A DNA stretch of 17,524 bases from an uncultured Coriobacteriaceae bacterium (GCA_900552365.1 URZP01000022.1:1-17524), one strand, 5' to 3'. Positions 1 through 8,204 are shown, counted from the first letter of the stretch. Notes: generated by a model not told the origin, from the sequence alone. Numbers and translations: made by a program.

Positions 1-83
1 GTTAGCTTCGATAAAATTGAACAAGACTTTTGCAAGAATACGTTCATAAGATTGTAAAAATCCACAAGATTGAACGCGCCCAG

Positions 84-117
84 ATAAAAAGCCTGGTTCG
101 ACGATCGCCGAACCAGG
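84..117 (-). terminator. Rho-independent terminator after the GH25 gene
   Basis: Perfect 9-bp stem CCTGGTTCG / CGAACCAGG with an 8-nt loop (arms at 92-100 and 109-117). On the minus strand it is followed by CTTTTTAT. It begins 48 bp after the stop codon of the lysozyme-like gene and closes the minus-strand envelope block. Confidence 0.9.
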
Positions 118-165
118 ACCTTCGATGACACGCCTGATGGCAGAGCCGTTGCAAAAACGACCCCG

Positions 166-1320
166 TTACGATTTCTTGGCAGCCTGATATGCCTGGGTCA
201 GATCGATGTTCATGTCGACCGCCGCATTGATTCCCGCAACCGAAGCGTTGTTGGAATACTGCCAGATAGTGAAGTCGTGCTTGATGGACGGAACAGGCAC
301 GCCGTATTCCGCATACCAAATGTCGTAGCTGGAAAGACTGCTCAGCGAATAGCGCGAAAGATCGGTGCTGTTGCCGTAGACCATCGCGGTGTAGCCCGCC
401 TGATCAACGCGCGCACAGAAGGCTTTGGCGCACGCGGTCATCTCATCCCTGGAAAGCCCACCCGTGCGCGACTTGCCGGCGCCCGCCGCCACTTCCTCGC
501 AGTCGTAGACAACGGGATACTGCAGCTGACGGCCCGCAAGCTTCTCAAGGACAAAATCGGCCTCTTCCTGCGCCTCGGCTACCGTGGTTGCCTGCGAGAA
601 GAAGTACACGCCGGTATCAAGACCGACGTACTGGGCACTGTCGATGTTCTCCTCGAAGTAATCGTCAAGGAAAATGCCGCCGGTCGAGGTGCCGCGATAG
701 CCAACGCGGATAACCGCGAAGTCGATTCCGTCACGAGCAACCTGGAACCAATCGATCTCGCCCTGGTTCTCGGATACGTCGATTCCCAAACGCGACAGCA
801 CCTTGCCATCCTGTTTGTAAACGTAGCGCCCGTCGGATCGATCGAGGTTGGACCACGTGTACGGACTTTGGTAAGCCGCTTCCTTTTGCTCCTCGGTAAG
901 AGGACCCTGGTCGCCCGACCCAGCGAAACCGCCGGTCAGGAAAAGACGCATTCCGAAGTACCCGACAAGAAGAAGAGCCACTGCTGCGCACAGGCCGATC
1001 AGGATCTTCGGAAGCCGGCTTAGGAAAGACGGCTTCGGCTGAACGTGGCTGGGCATGGGAGCTTGACCGTACATGGGCGCGCGACCTTGCGACTGAGAAC
1101 GCCCGCCTTGTTGGGCATAGCCGCCCGTTTGAGCGCGAGGGCGCGGGGTGCGGCTGGCCTGAGGACTCCCGGATGCCGCAGGCTGAGCCCCGCGTGAAGC
1201 TGGAGAGCCATGCCTTCGTGGAGTTTGGTTTTGAGGCGAATACGAAACGCGCCCCGGCGCGCTTTGATGCGCGCGGGGGCGTTGATTCGAAGCGCTTGGC
1301 CGTTTATCGGAGCCGGTCAA
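166..1320 (-). CDS. Membrane-anchored GH25-family lysozyme-like protein
   Basis: Predicted muramidase (N-acetylmuramoyl hydrolase) of glycoside hydrolase family 25, acting on peptidoglycan outside the membrane. Residues 1-100 are a basic, disordered Pro/Gln/Ser/Arg-rich cytoplasmic tail. Residues 103-128 are one hydrophobic helix, giving a type II anchor. After a short linker the GH25 barrel runs from about 178 to 380. Visible active-site features are the opening GIDVSENQG (Asp181), the D-x-E pair in VVYDCEE (Asp273, Glu275) and a C-terminal VDMN (Asp369), all in the order usual for the family. The start is a TTG eight bases after the stop of the upstream gene. No good ribosome-binding site precedes it, and the next Met is residue 83, so the exact N-terminus is uncertain and translational coupling is likely. 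The gene ends at a strong terminator. The catalytic domain call is secure; whether the protein remodels self wall or attacks others is not visible. Confidence 0.85.
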   Translation of the reverse strand: MTGSDKRPSASNQRPRAHQSAPGRVSYSPQNQTPRRHGSPASRGAQPAASGSPQASRTPRPRAQTGGYAQQGGRSQSQGRAPMYGQAPMPSHVQPKPSFLSRLPKILIGLCAAVALLLVGYFGMRLFLTGGFAGSGDQGPLTEEQKEAAYQSPYTWSNLDRSDGRYVYKQDGKVLSRLGIDVSENQGEIDWFQVARDGIDFAVIRVGYRGTSTGGIFLDDYFEENIDSAQYVGLDTGVYFFSQATTVAEAQEEADFVLEKLAGRQLQYPVVYDCEEVAAGAGKSRTGGLSRDEMTACAKAFCARVDQAGYTAMVYGNSTDLSRYSLSSLSSYDIWYAEYGVPVPSIKHDFTIWQYSNNASVAGINAAVDMNIDLTQAYQAAKKS

Positions 1321-1328
1321 GATACTGA

Positions 1329-2039
1329 TTATTTCTGCTCGTCAGCCTTAGCGGCATCGGCCTGTTCGACCTTGACGGGCTGAGCCTTGGCGCCGTCGGC
1401 CTTGACGGCGTCGGTCTGCCCCTGCTTGTCCTTCTTGCCACCGAAAACGCCCTTGATGCGCTGACCGACGGTCTTCTTCTCTTCAAGGGTGCCGTTCTCT
1501 TTGGCAGCGACGTAAGCAGCCTCGGCCTCTTTCCTCTGCTCGCGAAGCTCGGCAGCACGAGCCTTCTGCTCTTTACGGGCAGCCTTGCTCTTGCCGTGGA
1601 CGACCTCGTTGGTGTAGCCCTTGCGAAGCTTGCGGATCTTGCTCATGTCGATGTACAGAGCAAGAATGATCAGGACATATGCAAAAAGCAGCAGGTACAT
1701 GGACCAATCGCCCCACGGTGCGGGAGCGCCGGAAAGCAGGAACGACAGGCCCGTGCATACGACGGCGCCGATAAGGGCAGCCCAATACTGGCGACGCAGG
1801 CTGCGATACTGGATGGTGGGCATGTTGCTGGAATCAACGCCCAGCGCACGCGCCTTCTGCATTTCTTTTTCCTCGCGCTGGCGAGCTTCCTCGCGCTTCT
1901 GCTTCTTGGTTTTGGGCGCGGGTTCGTTGGTGGTGGATGCAGCCTTGGACACCGGCTTCGCCATAGAAGCGCTTTTACGTGTCTTGCCCGCGCGCTCTTC
2001 GCTTTGATAGCGCTCGTTCATGGGGTTGCGTTGGGTCAT
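1329..2039 (-). CDS. Two-helix membrane protein with charged coiled-coil tails, unknown function
   Basis: I do not recognise a named family. From the chosen start the protein has 236 residues. Residues 1-65 are hydrophilic and Lys/Arg/Glu-rich. Two hydrophobic helices lie at about 86-103 and 113-131, joined by a short Gly/Pro/Trp-containing turn. Residues 135-236 are a highly charged tail with coiled-coil-like Lys/Glu/Ala stretches and an Ala/Lys/Asp-rich end. Both tails are predicted cytoplasmic. The start at 2039 is chosen because AAGGAG sits 8 bases upstream of its ATG; the open frame continues to 2207 but that extension has no comparable site and overlaps a hairpin. The gene sits between the YhgE/Pip pair and the GH25 lysozyme, 8 bases ahead of the latter, so a role at the envelope is inferred from context only. 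Confidence 0.75.
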   Translation of the reverse strand: MTQRNPMNERYQSEERAGKTRKSASMAKPVSKAASTTNEPAPKTKKQKREEARQREEKEMQKARALGVDSSNMPTIQYRSLRRQYWAALIGAVVCTGLSFLLSGAPAPWGDWSMYLLLFAYVLIILALYIDMSKIRKLRKGYTNEVVHGKSKAARKEQKARAAELREQRKEAEAAYVAAKENGTLEEKKTVGQRIKGVFGGKKDKQGQTDAVKADGAKAQPVKVEQADAAKADEQK

Positions 2040-2130
2040 CTGCGGAGCTCCTTGATCGTGCATGCGCAGCGCTTCGCGTGGCTGCGTCGTGTTTTCAGCA
2101 AAAACTAATTCTAATACTTGACAACGGCAA

Positions 2131-2150
2131 GCGCTAGAAGATATTAGCGC
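2131..2150 (-). other. Hairpin after the YhgE/Pip pair, possible weak terminator
   Basis: Stem GCGCTA / TAGCGC (2131-2136 and 2145-2150) with an 8-nt loop, 35 bases past the stop of the second YhgE/Pip gene. Only two T residues follow on the minus strand, so it may attenuate rather than end transcription into the 236-residue membrane protein gene. A TTGTCA stretch just after it resembles a -35 element, but I see no matching -10. Confidence 0.35.
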
Positions 2151-2184
2151 ATCCATAAGCATGCGAAACGAGCCCCACGCAAGG

Positions 2185-4368
2185 CTAAATGACCTTCGAC
2201 TCCTCAACTTTCTCGACGAACCAGTCGACCAGCTTGATCATGGGGTTTCGCAGGACGAAGCCCAGCAGGATGAACGGGACGGTGAACAGCAGCAACGTGC
2301 CGATCTCGATCCAGAAATCGTTGTTGTACATTCCGAACATCGCCGCGCGCATCGCGTTGACGACGTGAGTCACAGGCAGCCAGACGCTGACATTCTGGAA
2401 GAAATCGGGTAGGATCGCCAGCGGATAGCTTCCACCGCCGCCCGCAACCTGCAGGATCAGCAGGATAACCGCAATGGCCTTGCCCAGGTTCGCAAACGAA
2501 GCGACCAGCGTGTAGATGATGAATGCGAACACGATGCCGGACACGATGAAGCACAGCAGGTACAGCCACGGGTTGTCCACCTGCACGCGCAGAAAGAACA
2601 TGTTGCCAAGGCACAACACCGTGCTTTGCGCAATGGATATCAACGCGACGATGCCGAAACGACCCAAGAAGATTTGCGGGGGCTTTGGGTTATCCAGCTC
2701 GCGGAGGATGCGCTCGGAAGGGGTCAGCGAGAACGTGACCATGATGAGCAGCGCGCCGATCCACAACGCAAGCGAGGTGTACAGCGGCGCCATGGCCGAG
2801 CCGAAGTTCTCGACCGGATAAAGCGCATGGCGGTCAAGCACAACCGGAGCAGAGATCGCATTTGCCAGCGACGAGGTGTCGCCCGAGAGAACGTTGTGCA
2901 GCGCAGTCTTGTCGCCCGCGGCCAACGCCTCTGCAATCGCATCGGAAAGCTCGGCGAGCTTCGCAGCTGAGCGATCGAGGTCGTCCGCCGCCGAATCAAG
3001 CTTGGCCTTCGCACTGTCCAAGCCCGAAGACACCGATCCCGCAGCGCCCGTCAGATCGTCGCTCGCGTTGCCCAAAAGCGCGGCGCTACCGGAAACTTGC
3101 GAGTTCAGATCGGCAATGGTAGCGGAAAGATTGTCAAGCTGGGGCTTCAAGTTCTCACCGTACTGGGCCTTCGCGTCATCGACCGCCTGTTTCGCCTCGT
3201 CGATCTGCCCCCTGATCTTTTCACGCTGCTCTTGCTTGTCGCCCACACCCGCAACCATGTCATCGGCGGACTGGTCGATGCCGTCCGCGAGCGTGTTCAT
3301 CAACGCCGCCGTGGAGCGCATCTGAAGGATCATTGCTTCAACGGCAAGCTGGCTGTCGTCGGGAAGGCTGCCCTCCATGGCGGCAAGCTGATCGGCGATG
3401 TTGGAATAATTGCCCGCTTGGCTGCGCAAATTCGCGGCTGTCAGGTGCAACGACGATGCGGTGTTTGCCGTGGTGGCGTCGGCCGAATCGAAGGCCGCGT
3501 CAACGGCAGTCTGAACCGAACCGAACGTCGACGAGCTGGTTTCCACCGCCTGCGACAGTGCGGCAGTTGCCGAGTCCATGGCCGAGATGATGCTCTCACC
3601 CGAGCCTCTCACTTGCTCGACCTGAGACGACACCTCCGAAGCGGATTCCTTCGCCTGGGAAAGCAAGTCGGCAGAGCTGCTGACCAAATCGCGCGATGAG
3701 CCCAGGATCGACGAATACGCGCGCAGAACCGACGAAGCACGCGTCATCTGGCCGGACAGGACCTCGACATGATCGCCAAGGTCGCCAATGGCGCCGTCAA
3801 CGTCGTTCGTATCGGCATAATTCAGAAGATCTTGCGCAATCGCAAGCGCAGCGTCGGACAGCGTCTCCATAAATACCCGGTTGACCTGGGACGATACCTG
3901 ATCGGCACCCTGGTCGGTAACCTTCGGTGCAATGGCGTTCTTCTTCTCGTTCGAGTAATAGACGATCTGCGCATGCTGGACGTCATCGGAGTAGAACGTC
4001 ATCATGTCGCGGCTGAAGCTTTCGGGGATGACCACGGCAGCGTAGTACTTACCCGAACGTGCACCGTCGATAGCATCTTCCTCGGTTGTGATCACCCAGT
4101 TGATCTGGTCGTTCGCTCGTAACGCCGACACCACCTGATCGCCGACGCTCACCTTGATGGGCACCAGATCGCTCTTGTACCCCTCGTCGGTGTTGGCAAC
4201 GGCAACGGACAAGTTGCCCGTGTTCTCGAACACGTTCCAGCTGGCGATCATGTTGTACCACGAGAAAATGGACGGCAAGGCGATGATGCCCAGCACGCAA
4301 ATGACGGTGACCACGTTTCCACGCAGGCGTTTGAGATCGCCCTTGAACAGCTCCCATGCGTTCCTCAT
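2185..4368 (-). CDS. YhgE/Pip-family membrane protein, second of a tandem pair
   Basis: A 727-residue protein of the YhgE/Pip (phage infection protein) family, related to YueB and EsaA. It has the family layout: a short cytoplasmic N-terminus; a first helix at about 19-37 ending in LPSIFSWYNMIASW; then ENTGNLSVAVANTDEG at the start of the extracellular part. A long extracellular Ala/Ser/Asp/Gln-rich coiled-coil stalk covers roughly 190-490. An ABC-2-permease-like membrane domain follows from about 526 to 710, with helices near 529-548, 569-588, 598-645 and 680-706. Its ATG overlaps the stop of the upstream paralogue (ATGA), so the two are translationally coupled and may act as a complex. Family members serve as phage receptors or as type VII secretion parts; neither role is shown here, and no ESX/WXG100 gene is in the window. 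Family call firm, function open. Confidence 0.88.
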   Translation of the reverse strand: MRNAWELFKGDLKRLRGNVVTVICVLGIIALPSIFSWYNMIASWNVFENTGNLSVAVANTDEGYKSDLVPIKVSVGDQVVSALRANDQINWVITTEEDAIDGARSGKYYAAVVIPESFSRDMMTFYSDDVQHAQIVYYSNEKKNAIAPKVTDQGADQVSSQVNRVFMETLSDAALAIAQDLLNYADTNDVDGAIGDLGDHVEVLSGQMTRASSVLRAYSSILGSSRDLVSSSADLLSQAKESASEVSSQVEQVRGSGESIISAMDSATAALSQAVETSSSTFGSVQTAVDAAFDSADATTANTASSLHLTAANLRSQAGNYSNIADQLAAMEGSLPDDSQLAVEAMILQMRSTAALMNTLADGIDQSADDMVAGVGDKQEQREKIRGQIDEAKQAVDDAKAQYGENLKPQLDNLSATIADLNSQVSGSAALLGNASDDLTGAAGSVSSGLDSAKAKLDSAADDLDRSAAKLAELSDAIAEALAAGDKTALHNVLSGDTSSLANAISAPVVLDRHALYPVENFGSAMAPLYTSLALWIGALLIMVTFSLTPSERILRELDNPKPPQIFLGRFGIVALISIAQSTVLCLGNMFFLRVQVDNPWLYLLCFIVSGIVFAFIIYTLVASFANLGKAIAVILLILQVAGGGGSYPLAILPDFFQNVSVWLPVTHVVNAMRAAMFGMYNNDFWIEIGTLLLFTVPFILLGFVLRNPMIKLVDWFVEKVEESKVI

Positions 4369-6968
4369 CGGCCTTCTCCCCCTTCAACGGAAGCAGCGGC
4401 CGCCTGATGGGCGCTTTCCTTCTCACTGATGCGATTACGTGCCGAGAACAGCTCGCGCAGCTCGGCGTCGGACATGGCATTGAGCGCGGCCTGTCTTTCA
4501 AGACTGTCGCGAATATGTTCGACAACCAGCAAGAATGCAATAACCACCACAAGCCAAAGCAGCCATACGGTAAGCACGACGACCTTCTTGCCGGGACTCA
4601 GGAACGCCATGGCCGTGGTGAACACGACCGGCACGCCGATTCCGAAGATGATGGCATCACGCTTGAGCCTGGGGTACAACCTGAAGAAGCGCGCCGAATG
4701 CTCGTCAAGATAAGCACGGAACTCCCCATGGTCGGACATGGCGCGGATGATCTGCGTCGCGCGATAACGGCGCTCGGGCAGGTGCACCGCCTCGTGATTG
4801 ATTATGTCGGTTTCGGTAAGCTGCTTCGCGAACATGAGGTTGGTGTTGGTGAGGAACGGCCTGACGAACACGCCGATCAGCACGAACGCTACGAAGAACA
4901 GGGCAAGCATGGCCAGGTCGTTCGTCCAAGCGTTCCCGTAGAAACCGCTCACCGTTTCGCGCATGGCGTTGATGCCGTACGTGAAGGGGAACACCGGGTA
5001 GATCGTCTGGAAGAAGCGCGTGGTCAGCTCGACCGGATACAAACCCGTGGCTCCGGGGATCTGAACGAACACCATGATCACGCAGAGGCCCTTGCCCACA
5101 TGCTGAAGCGTGGTAGACAGCGTGTACTGAATGGCCAAGTACGTAAGCGAGCAGGCTATCGCCGTGATGTACAGTGCGGGCGCCGACACCGTTTGCACGC
5201 CTAGATATAGGCAGCCGGTAATGCAAACGATCGCCTGAAGCGAAACCATGATGGCAAACAGAAGGCCGCGGCCCAAATAGCGCTGCGCGATAGTGAGGTT
5301 CTTGATGCCCTCGTCATCCACCTCAACGTGCATGATGACCATCAACATGAACACACCGATCCACAGCGTGAGGTTGATGAAAAGCGGCGCCATGGCCGAT
5401 CCGTATGCGTTTAGCGGGTACAGCTCCTCGGTTTTGACCTTGGTCGGTGACCGCATGAAGTCGGCAACCTTGTCGACGTCGATGGAGCCATCGTTGCCGA
5501 GCAGATCGCCCAGCTTGCCCGACGTGCTCAGCGCGACAACGTCGGTACGCACGTTGCCGATCTCGGTTTGGGCATCGGCCAACAAGGCGTCGGTCTGCGC
5601 CAAGGCGCCCGACGTGGTGGACAACATGCCCTCAAGCTGGTTGAGCACCGAAACGGTTTGATCGACCAGTGCAGTTTGCTGGGCAACCGTGCCGGCAAGG
5701 CTGTTGGACGTGGCGCTGATGGTGGCAAGCGCCGCGCTGGTTTGCGGGACGGTCTGCGTGGACAGCACCGTGCGGTAGTCGTCCGTGGCCTTGATGGTGG
5801 TCTGAACAGAATCGTTTATCGCGTTCGACGCCGAAGCAACCGACTGAGCCGAATCCGAAACGTCGGTGGCCGTTTGCTCGATGATGCCCACCTGCGTCGA
5901 TGCGTTGTTGTTCGCGGTTTCCAACGTATCGATGACATCGCCGAGCAACTTCTTCTGGTCGCCTTCGGGCATGTCTTCCTGCATTGAGCGCAGCTCGGTG
6001 ATAAGCGCCTGATTGCTTTCGACAAGCGCCTTGCTGTATTCAGCCGCCTGTTTCACCGAGGCCTCAGCCGAGACGATGTTCGCCGCGGAATCGCCAATGA
6101 CGGTATTGGCCTGCGCCGCAGCAGACGAGATCATGGCCGAACCTTTGTCCAGCGCCGTGGACAGGCTTGACACCGTTTTATTCATCTCGGTGTTCACCGT
6201 GGCAGTGAGCGTGGCGAGCTGACTTAGAGCCAGGGACATGTCGGAAATCTGGGATTTCGCCTGATCAAGAGCAGACTTCGCCTCGTGCGTCTTGTCAATG
6301 CCGTCGGTTGACGCCTGATCAAGCTGGGAAATGGCGCTGCGCGCTGCATCCAGATCGGCCAAAACCTTATCAAGCTCGGTGACGACCGTCGATTTCGACG
6401 AATCGAAGTGCGCCTGCGATTCCGCAAGCGAGTCGTTAAGCGTCTGGGCAACGGTCGAGGTGACCGTCGAGATGAACGTCTCGTTGATGGTCGAATCCAA
6501 CGTGGAGGCGCCGGTATCGGTGATCTTCGGCGAAACCGGGCCCAGCTTCTCATTCACGTAGTATTCGAGCTTGGGCTGCTGGAACGAGTCGGTGAGGATG
6601 GTGGTCATGTCGCTGCTGAAATTCTCGGGCACAACGAACACCGCATACGCCTTGCCGCTTTCCAGCAGATCCATTGCGGTGTCGCGATCGGTTATATCCC
6701 AATCGAGCTGATCGTTTTGCTCGAGCTGCTGAACGATCTGGTCACCCAACTGAAGGTTGCCGAGCGTCTCGTCGTTGGCGCCCGCATCCTCGTTCACCAC
6801 GCATACGCGAAGCTCGCCGGTATTGCCATAAGGGTCCCAGAATCCAATGACGTTGAACCAGGTGTACAACGACGGAAGCACCACCAAGAACAGGACGACG
6901 AACCAGCTGGCCGGCGCCTTGGCGATACGCTTCAGATCGCGGAACAACACGCGAAAGACGTTGCGCAC
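4365..6968 (-). CDS. YhgE/Pip-family membrane protein with extra C-terminal domain, first of a tandem pair
   Basis: An 867-residue YhgE/Pip-family protein. The first helix is at about 22-40, followed by WDPYGNTGELRVCVVNEDAG, the N-terminal family signature. A long extracellular region rich in Ser/Ala/Thr/Asp/Gln (about 180-500) is probably a coiled-coil stalk. The permease-like membrane domain starts at residue 526, the same position as in the downstream paralogue, and runs to about 710. Unlike its partner it carries some 140 further residues: a charged stretch, two more helices at about 772-789 and 796-817, and an acidic, Ala-rich tail. The start is GTG, supported by AAGGAGG nine bases upstream. 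Its stop overlaps the next gene's start by four bases. As the first gene of the block it sits behind the repeat-bearing region at 6969-7135. The role is inferred as an envelope-spanning transport or scaffold protein. Confidence 0.88.
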   Translation of the reverse strand: MRNVFRVLFRDLKRIAKAPASWFVVLFLVVLPSLYTWFNVIGFWDPYGNTGELRVCVVNEDAGANDETLGNLQLGDQIVQQLEQNDQLDWDITDRDTAMDLLESGKAYAVFVVPENFSSDMTTILTDSFQQPKLEYYVNEKLGPVSPKITDTGASTLDSTINETFISTVTSTVAQTLNDSLAESQAHFDSSKSTVVTELDKVLADLDAARSAISQLDQASTDGIDKTHEAKSALDQAKSQISDMSLALSQLATLTATVNTEMNKTVSSLSTALDKGSAMISSAAAQANTVIGDSAANIVSAEASVKQAAEYSKALVESNQALITELRSMQEDMPEGDQKKLLGDVIDTLETANNNASTQVGIIEQTATDVSDSAQSVASASNAINDSVQTTIKATDDYRTVLSTQTVPQTSAALATISATSNSLAGTVAQQTALVDQTVSVLNQLEGMLSTTSGALAQTDALLADAQTEIGNVRTDVVALSTSGKLGDLLGNDGSIDVDKVADFMRSPTKVKTEELYPLNAYGSAMAPLFINLTLWIGVFMLMVIMHVEVDDEGIKNLTIAQRYLGRGLLFAIMVSLQAIVCITGCLYLGVQTVSAPALYITAIACSLTYLAIQYTLSTTLQHVGKGLCVIMVFVQIPGATGLYPVELTTRFFQTIYPVFPFTYGINAMRETVSGFYGNAWTNDLAMLALFFVAFVLIGVFVRPFLTNTNLMFAKQLTETDIINHEAVHLPERRYRATQIIRAMSDHGEFRAYLDEHSARFFRLYPRLKRDAIIFGIGVPVVFTTAMAFLSPGKKVVVLTVWLLWLVVVIAFLLVVEHIRDSLERQAALNAMSDAELRELFSARNRISEKESAHQAAAASVEGGEGR

Positions 6969-6996
6969 GAACGGTTCCCTCCTTTATGACTTCGTT

Positions 6997-7020
6997 GGAC
7001 CCTTCGATTAGGACCCTTCG
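6997..7020. repeat. Perfect 10-bp direct repeat in the yhgE leader
   Basis: GGACCCTTCG occurs at 6997-7006 and again at 7011-7020, four bases apart. It lies between the likely promoter and the strong ribosome-binding site of the 867-residue YhgE/Pip gene, hence probably in its 5' untranslated region. Function unknown. Confidence 0.6.
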
Positions 7021-7079
7021 GTCGGTTTACGTCGGAACATTGTATCAAGTGAGTTTTTCACCACATGAGTATTATCAGA

Positions 7080-7101
7080 CTGTTACACATCTGTTTTACA
7101 A
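7080..7101 (-). promoter_or_regulatory. Pho-box-like tandem 11-bp repeat upstream of the YhgE/Pip pair
   Basis: Two adjacent 11-mers on the plus strand, CTGTTACACAT (7080-7090) and CTGTTTTACAA (7091-7101), match at 8 of 11 positions. The spacing and the CTGT start resemble the PhoB-type box recognised as tandem 11-bp sites by OmpR/PhoB regulators. Downstream on the minus strand there are -10-like sequences GATAAT (7076-7071) and TACAAT (7044-7039). Binding by the regulator encoded at 9837-10556 is speculation. Confidence 0.4.
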
Positions 7102-7126
7102 GTCACCGACTATACCGAAAACCGCC

Positions 7127-7163
7127 AAAAGAAAAGGTCGCCCACCTCTAGGAGAGGGCGACC
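7127..7163 (-). terminator. Rho-independent terminator after purC
   Basis: Perfect 8-bp stem GGTCGCCC / GGGCGACC (7136-7143 and 7156-7163) with a 12-nt loop. It is followed on the minus strand by TTTTCTTTT. It starts 47 bases beyond the purC stop codon. Confidence 0.9.
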
Positions 7164-7210
7164 CTTGTAAGCCCGAATGACGCGAAGCCCAGCGGACCCA
7201 ATTGCTTCGA

Positions 7211-8083
7211 TTAGAACGGGAACTTCTGGCCCGTGATCTTCTCGTAAGCCTGGATGTACTTCTGGCTGGTCTTCTCGACGATTTCCTCGGGCAGAGCAGG
7301 CGGGTTGCCCTGACGATCCCAGTTGACGGTCAGCCAGTCGCGCAGGAACTGCTTGTCGAAGCTGGGCTGGCTCTTGCCAGGCTCGTACTCGTCGCCGGGC
7401 CAGAAGCGGCTGCTGTCCGGGGTCATGACCTCGTCGGCAAGGACGATCTTGCCGTCGATGACGCCGAACTCGAATTTGGTGTCGGCAATGATGATGCCGT
7501 TTTCAGCGGCATGGTCGCGAGCGAGGGAGTAGATCTTGATGGCCAGGTCGCGCAGTGCCGTGGCGTTCTCTTCGCCGATAAGCTCGACGCAACGCTCGAA
7601 GCTGATGTTCTCGTCGTGGCCGCCGATCTCGGCCTTGGTGGAAGGCGTGAAGATAGGCTCGGGGAGCTTGGAAGAATTCACCAGGCCCGCGGGCAGCTCG
7701 ATGCCGCAGACGGTGCCGTTGGCCTCGTACTCCTTAAGGCCGCTGCCGGCCAGGTAACCGCGGACGATGCACTCGATGGGAAACATCTCGGCCTTCTTCA
7801 CCAGCATGAAGCGACCGTTCAGATAGTCGGCGTACGGCTTGAACTGCTCGGGCAGATCGGCCACATCGGCGCTGATCAGATGGTTGTCGACGACATCCTT
7901 CATCTGGTCGAGCCAGAACAGCGAAAGCTGCGTGAGAACACGGCCCTTGTTAGGGATCTCGCTGTCCAGAATGTAGTCGAACGCGGAGATGCGGTCGGTT
8001 GCGACCATCAACAGCTTGTCGCCCAAGTCGTAGATGTCGCGGACCTTGCCCTGTGCGTCGGGCTTGATGTCGATCACGGTCAT
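7211..8083 (-). CDS. purC: Phosphoribosylaminoimidazole-succinocarboxamide synthase (SAICAR synthetase)
   Basis: Catalyses the ATP-dependent joining of CAIR with aspartate to give SAICAR in de novo purine synthesis, in the cytoplasm. At 290 residues it is of the longer type. Recognisable parts are the N-terminal GKVRDIYDLGDKLLMVATDR (12-31) with the following ISAFD; the first family signature IECIVRGYLAGSGLKEY (103-119); and the second signature around LPEPIFTPSTKAEIGGHDEN (140-159). The ATG at 8083 has AAAGGGG eight bases upstream. The gene is flanked by a strong terminator downstream and an inverted-repeat region upstream, so it is probably a single-gene unit. purB, which acts on the product of this enzyme, is in the same window but about 5.5 kb away and separately controlled. 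Confidence 0.97.
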   Translation of the reverse strand: MTVIDIKPDAQGKVRDIYDLGDKLLMVATDRISAFDYILDSEIPNKGRVLTQLSLFWLDQMKDVVDNHLISADVADLPEQFKPYADYLNGRFMLVKKAEMFPIECIVRGYLAGSGLKEYEANGTVCGIELPAGLVNSSKLPEPIFTPSTKAEIGGHDENISFERCVELIGEENATALRDLAIKIYSLARDHAAENGIIIADTKFEFGVIDGKIVLADEVMTPDSSRFWPGDEYEPGKSQPSFDKQFLRDWLTVNWDRQGNPPALPEEIVEKTSQKYIQAYEKITGQKFPF

Positions 8084-8142
8084 GTGACGTACCCCTTTGC
8101 TAGAAGGTTTCTGACGATAGTTCCCATTATGCGTCTTCCGCT

Positions 8143-8184
8143 TCCCAAGTTGGAACGACTGCGTTAAAAATCACCGACTTGGGA
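8143..8184. repeat. Imperfect inverted repeat upstream of purC
   Basis: Arms 8143-8153 (TCCCAAGTTGG) and 8174-8184 (CCGACTTGGGA) form an 11-bp inverted repeat with one G-T position. The 20-base interior holds a nested AACG/CGTT pair (8154-8157 and 8162-8165). It lies between the kinase stop and purC, about 60 bases before the purC start. It could be an operator for a purine regulator or an attenuator; there is no T-tract to make it a standard terminator. Confidence 0.45.
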
Positions 8185-8189
8185 TTCAA

Positions 8190-8204
8190 AGGCGCTTGGT
8201 GCCT
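8190..8204 (-). terminator. Weak hairpin after the sensor kinase gene
   Basis: Short stem AGGCGC / GTGCCT (one weak pair, 3-nt loop), followed on the minus strand only by TTTG. An alternative stem GCCTG / CAGGC (8201-8205 and 8216-8220) overlaps it. It is the only terminator-like structure right after the two-component operon, and it is a poor one. Confidence 0.25.

Noticed and set aside
277..1023. A plus-strand open frame of 248 codons opposite the GH25 gene
   Set aside because: The minus strand encodes a recognisable GH25 domain with all its acidic motifs; the plus frame shows no family motif.
2040..2207. N-terminal extension of the 236-residue membrane protein to the longest open start
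   Set aside because: A strong AAGGAG site precedes the ATG at 2039, and the extension runs over a hairpin and the intergenic region.
4356..5204. A plus-strand open frame of 282 codons opposite the C-terminal part of the first YhgE/Pip gene
   Set aside because: Its His/Arg/Glu-rich translation is typical of antisense high-GC sequence, while the minus strand encodes clear membrane helices.
4365..6968. Type VII secretion locus (EsaA/YueB-like) assignment for the YhgE pair
   Set aside because: No WXG100, EssC-like ATPase or other type VII component is present; family relationship alone does not support it.
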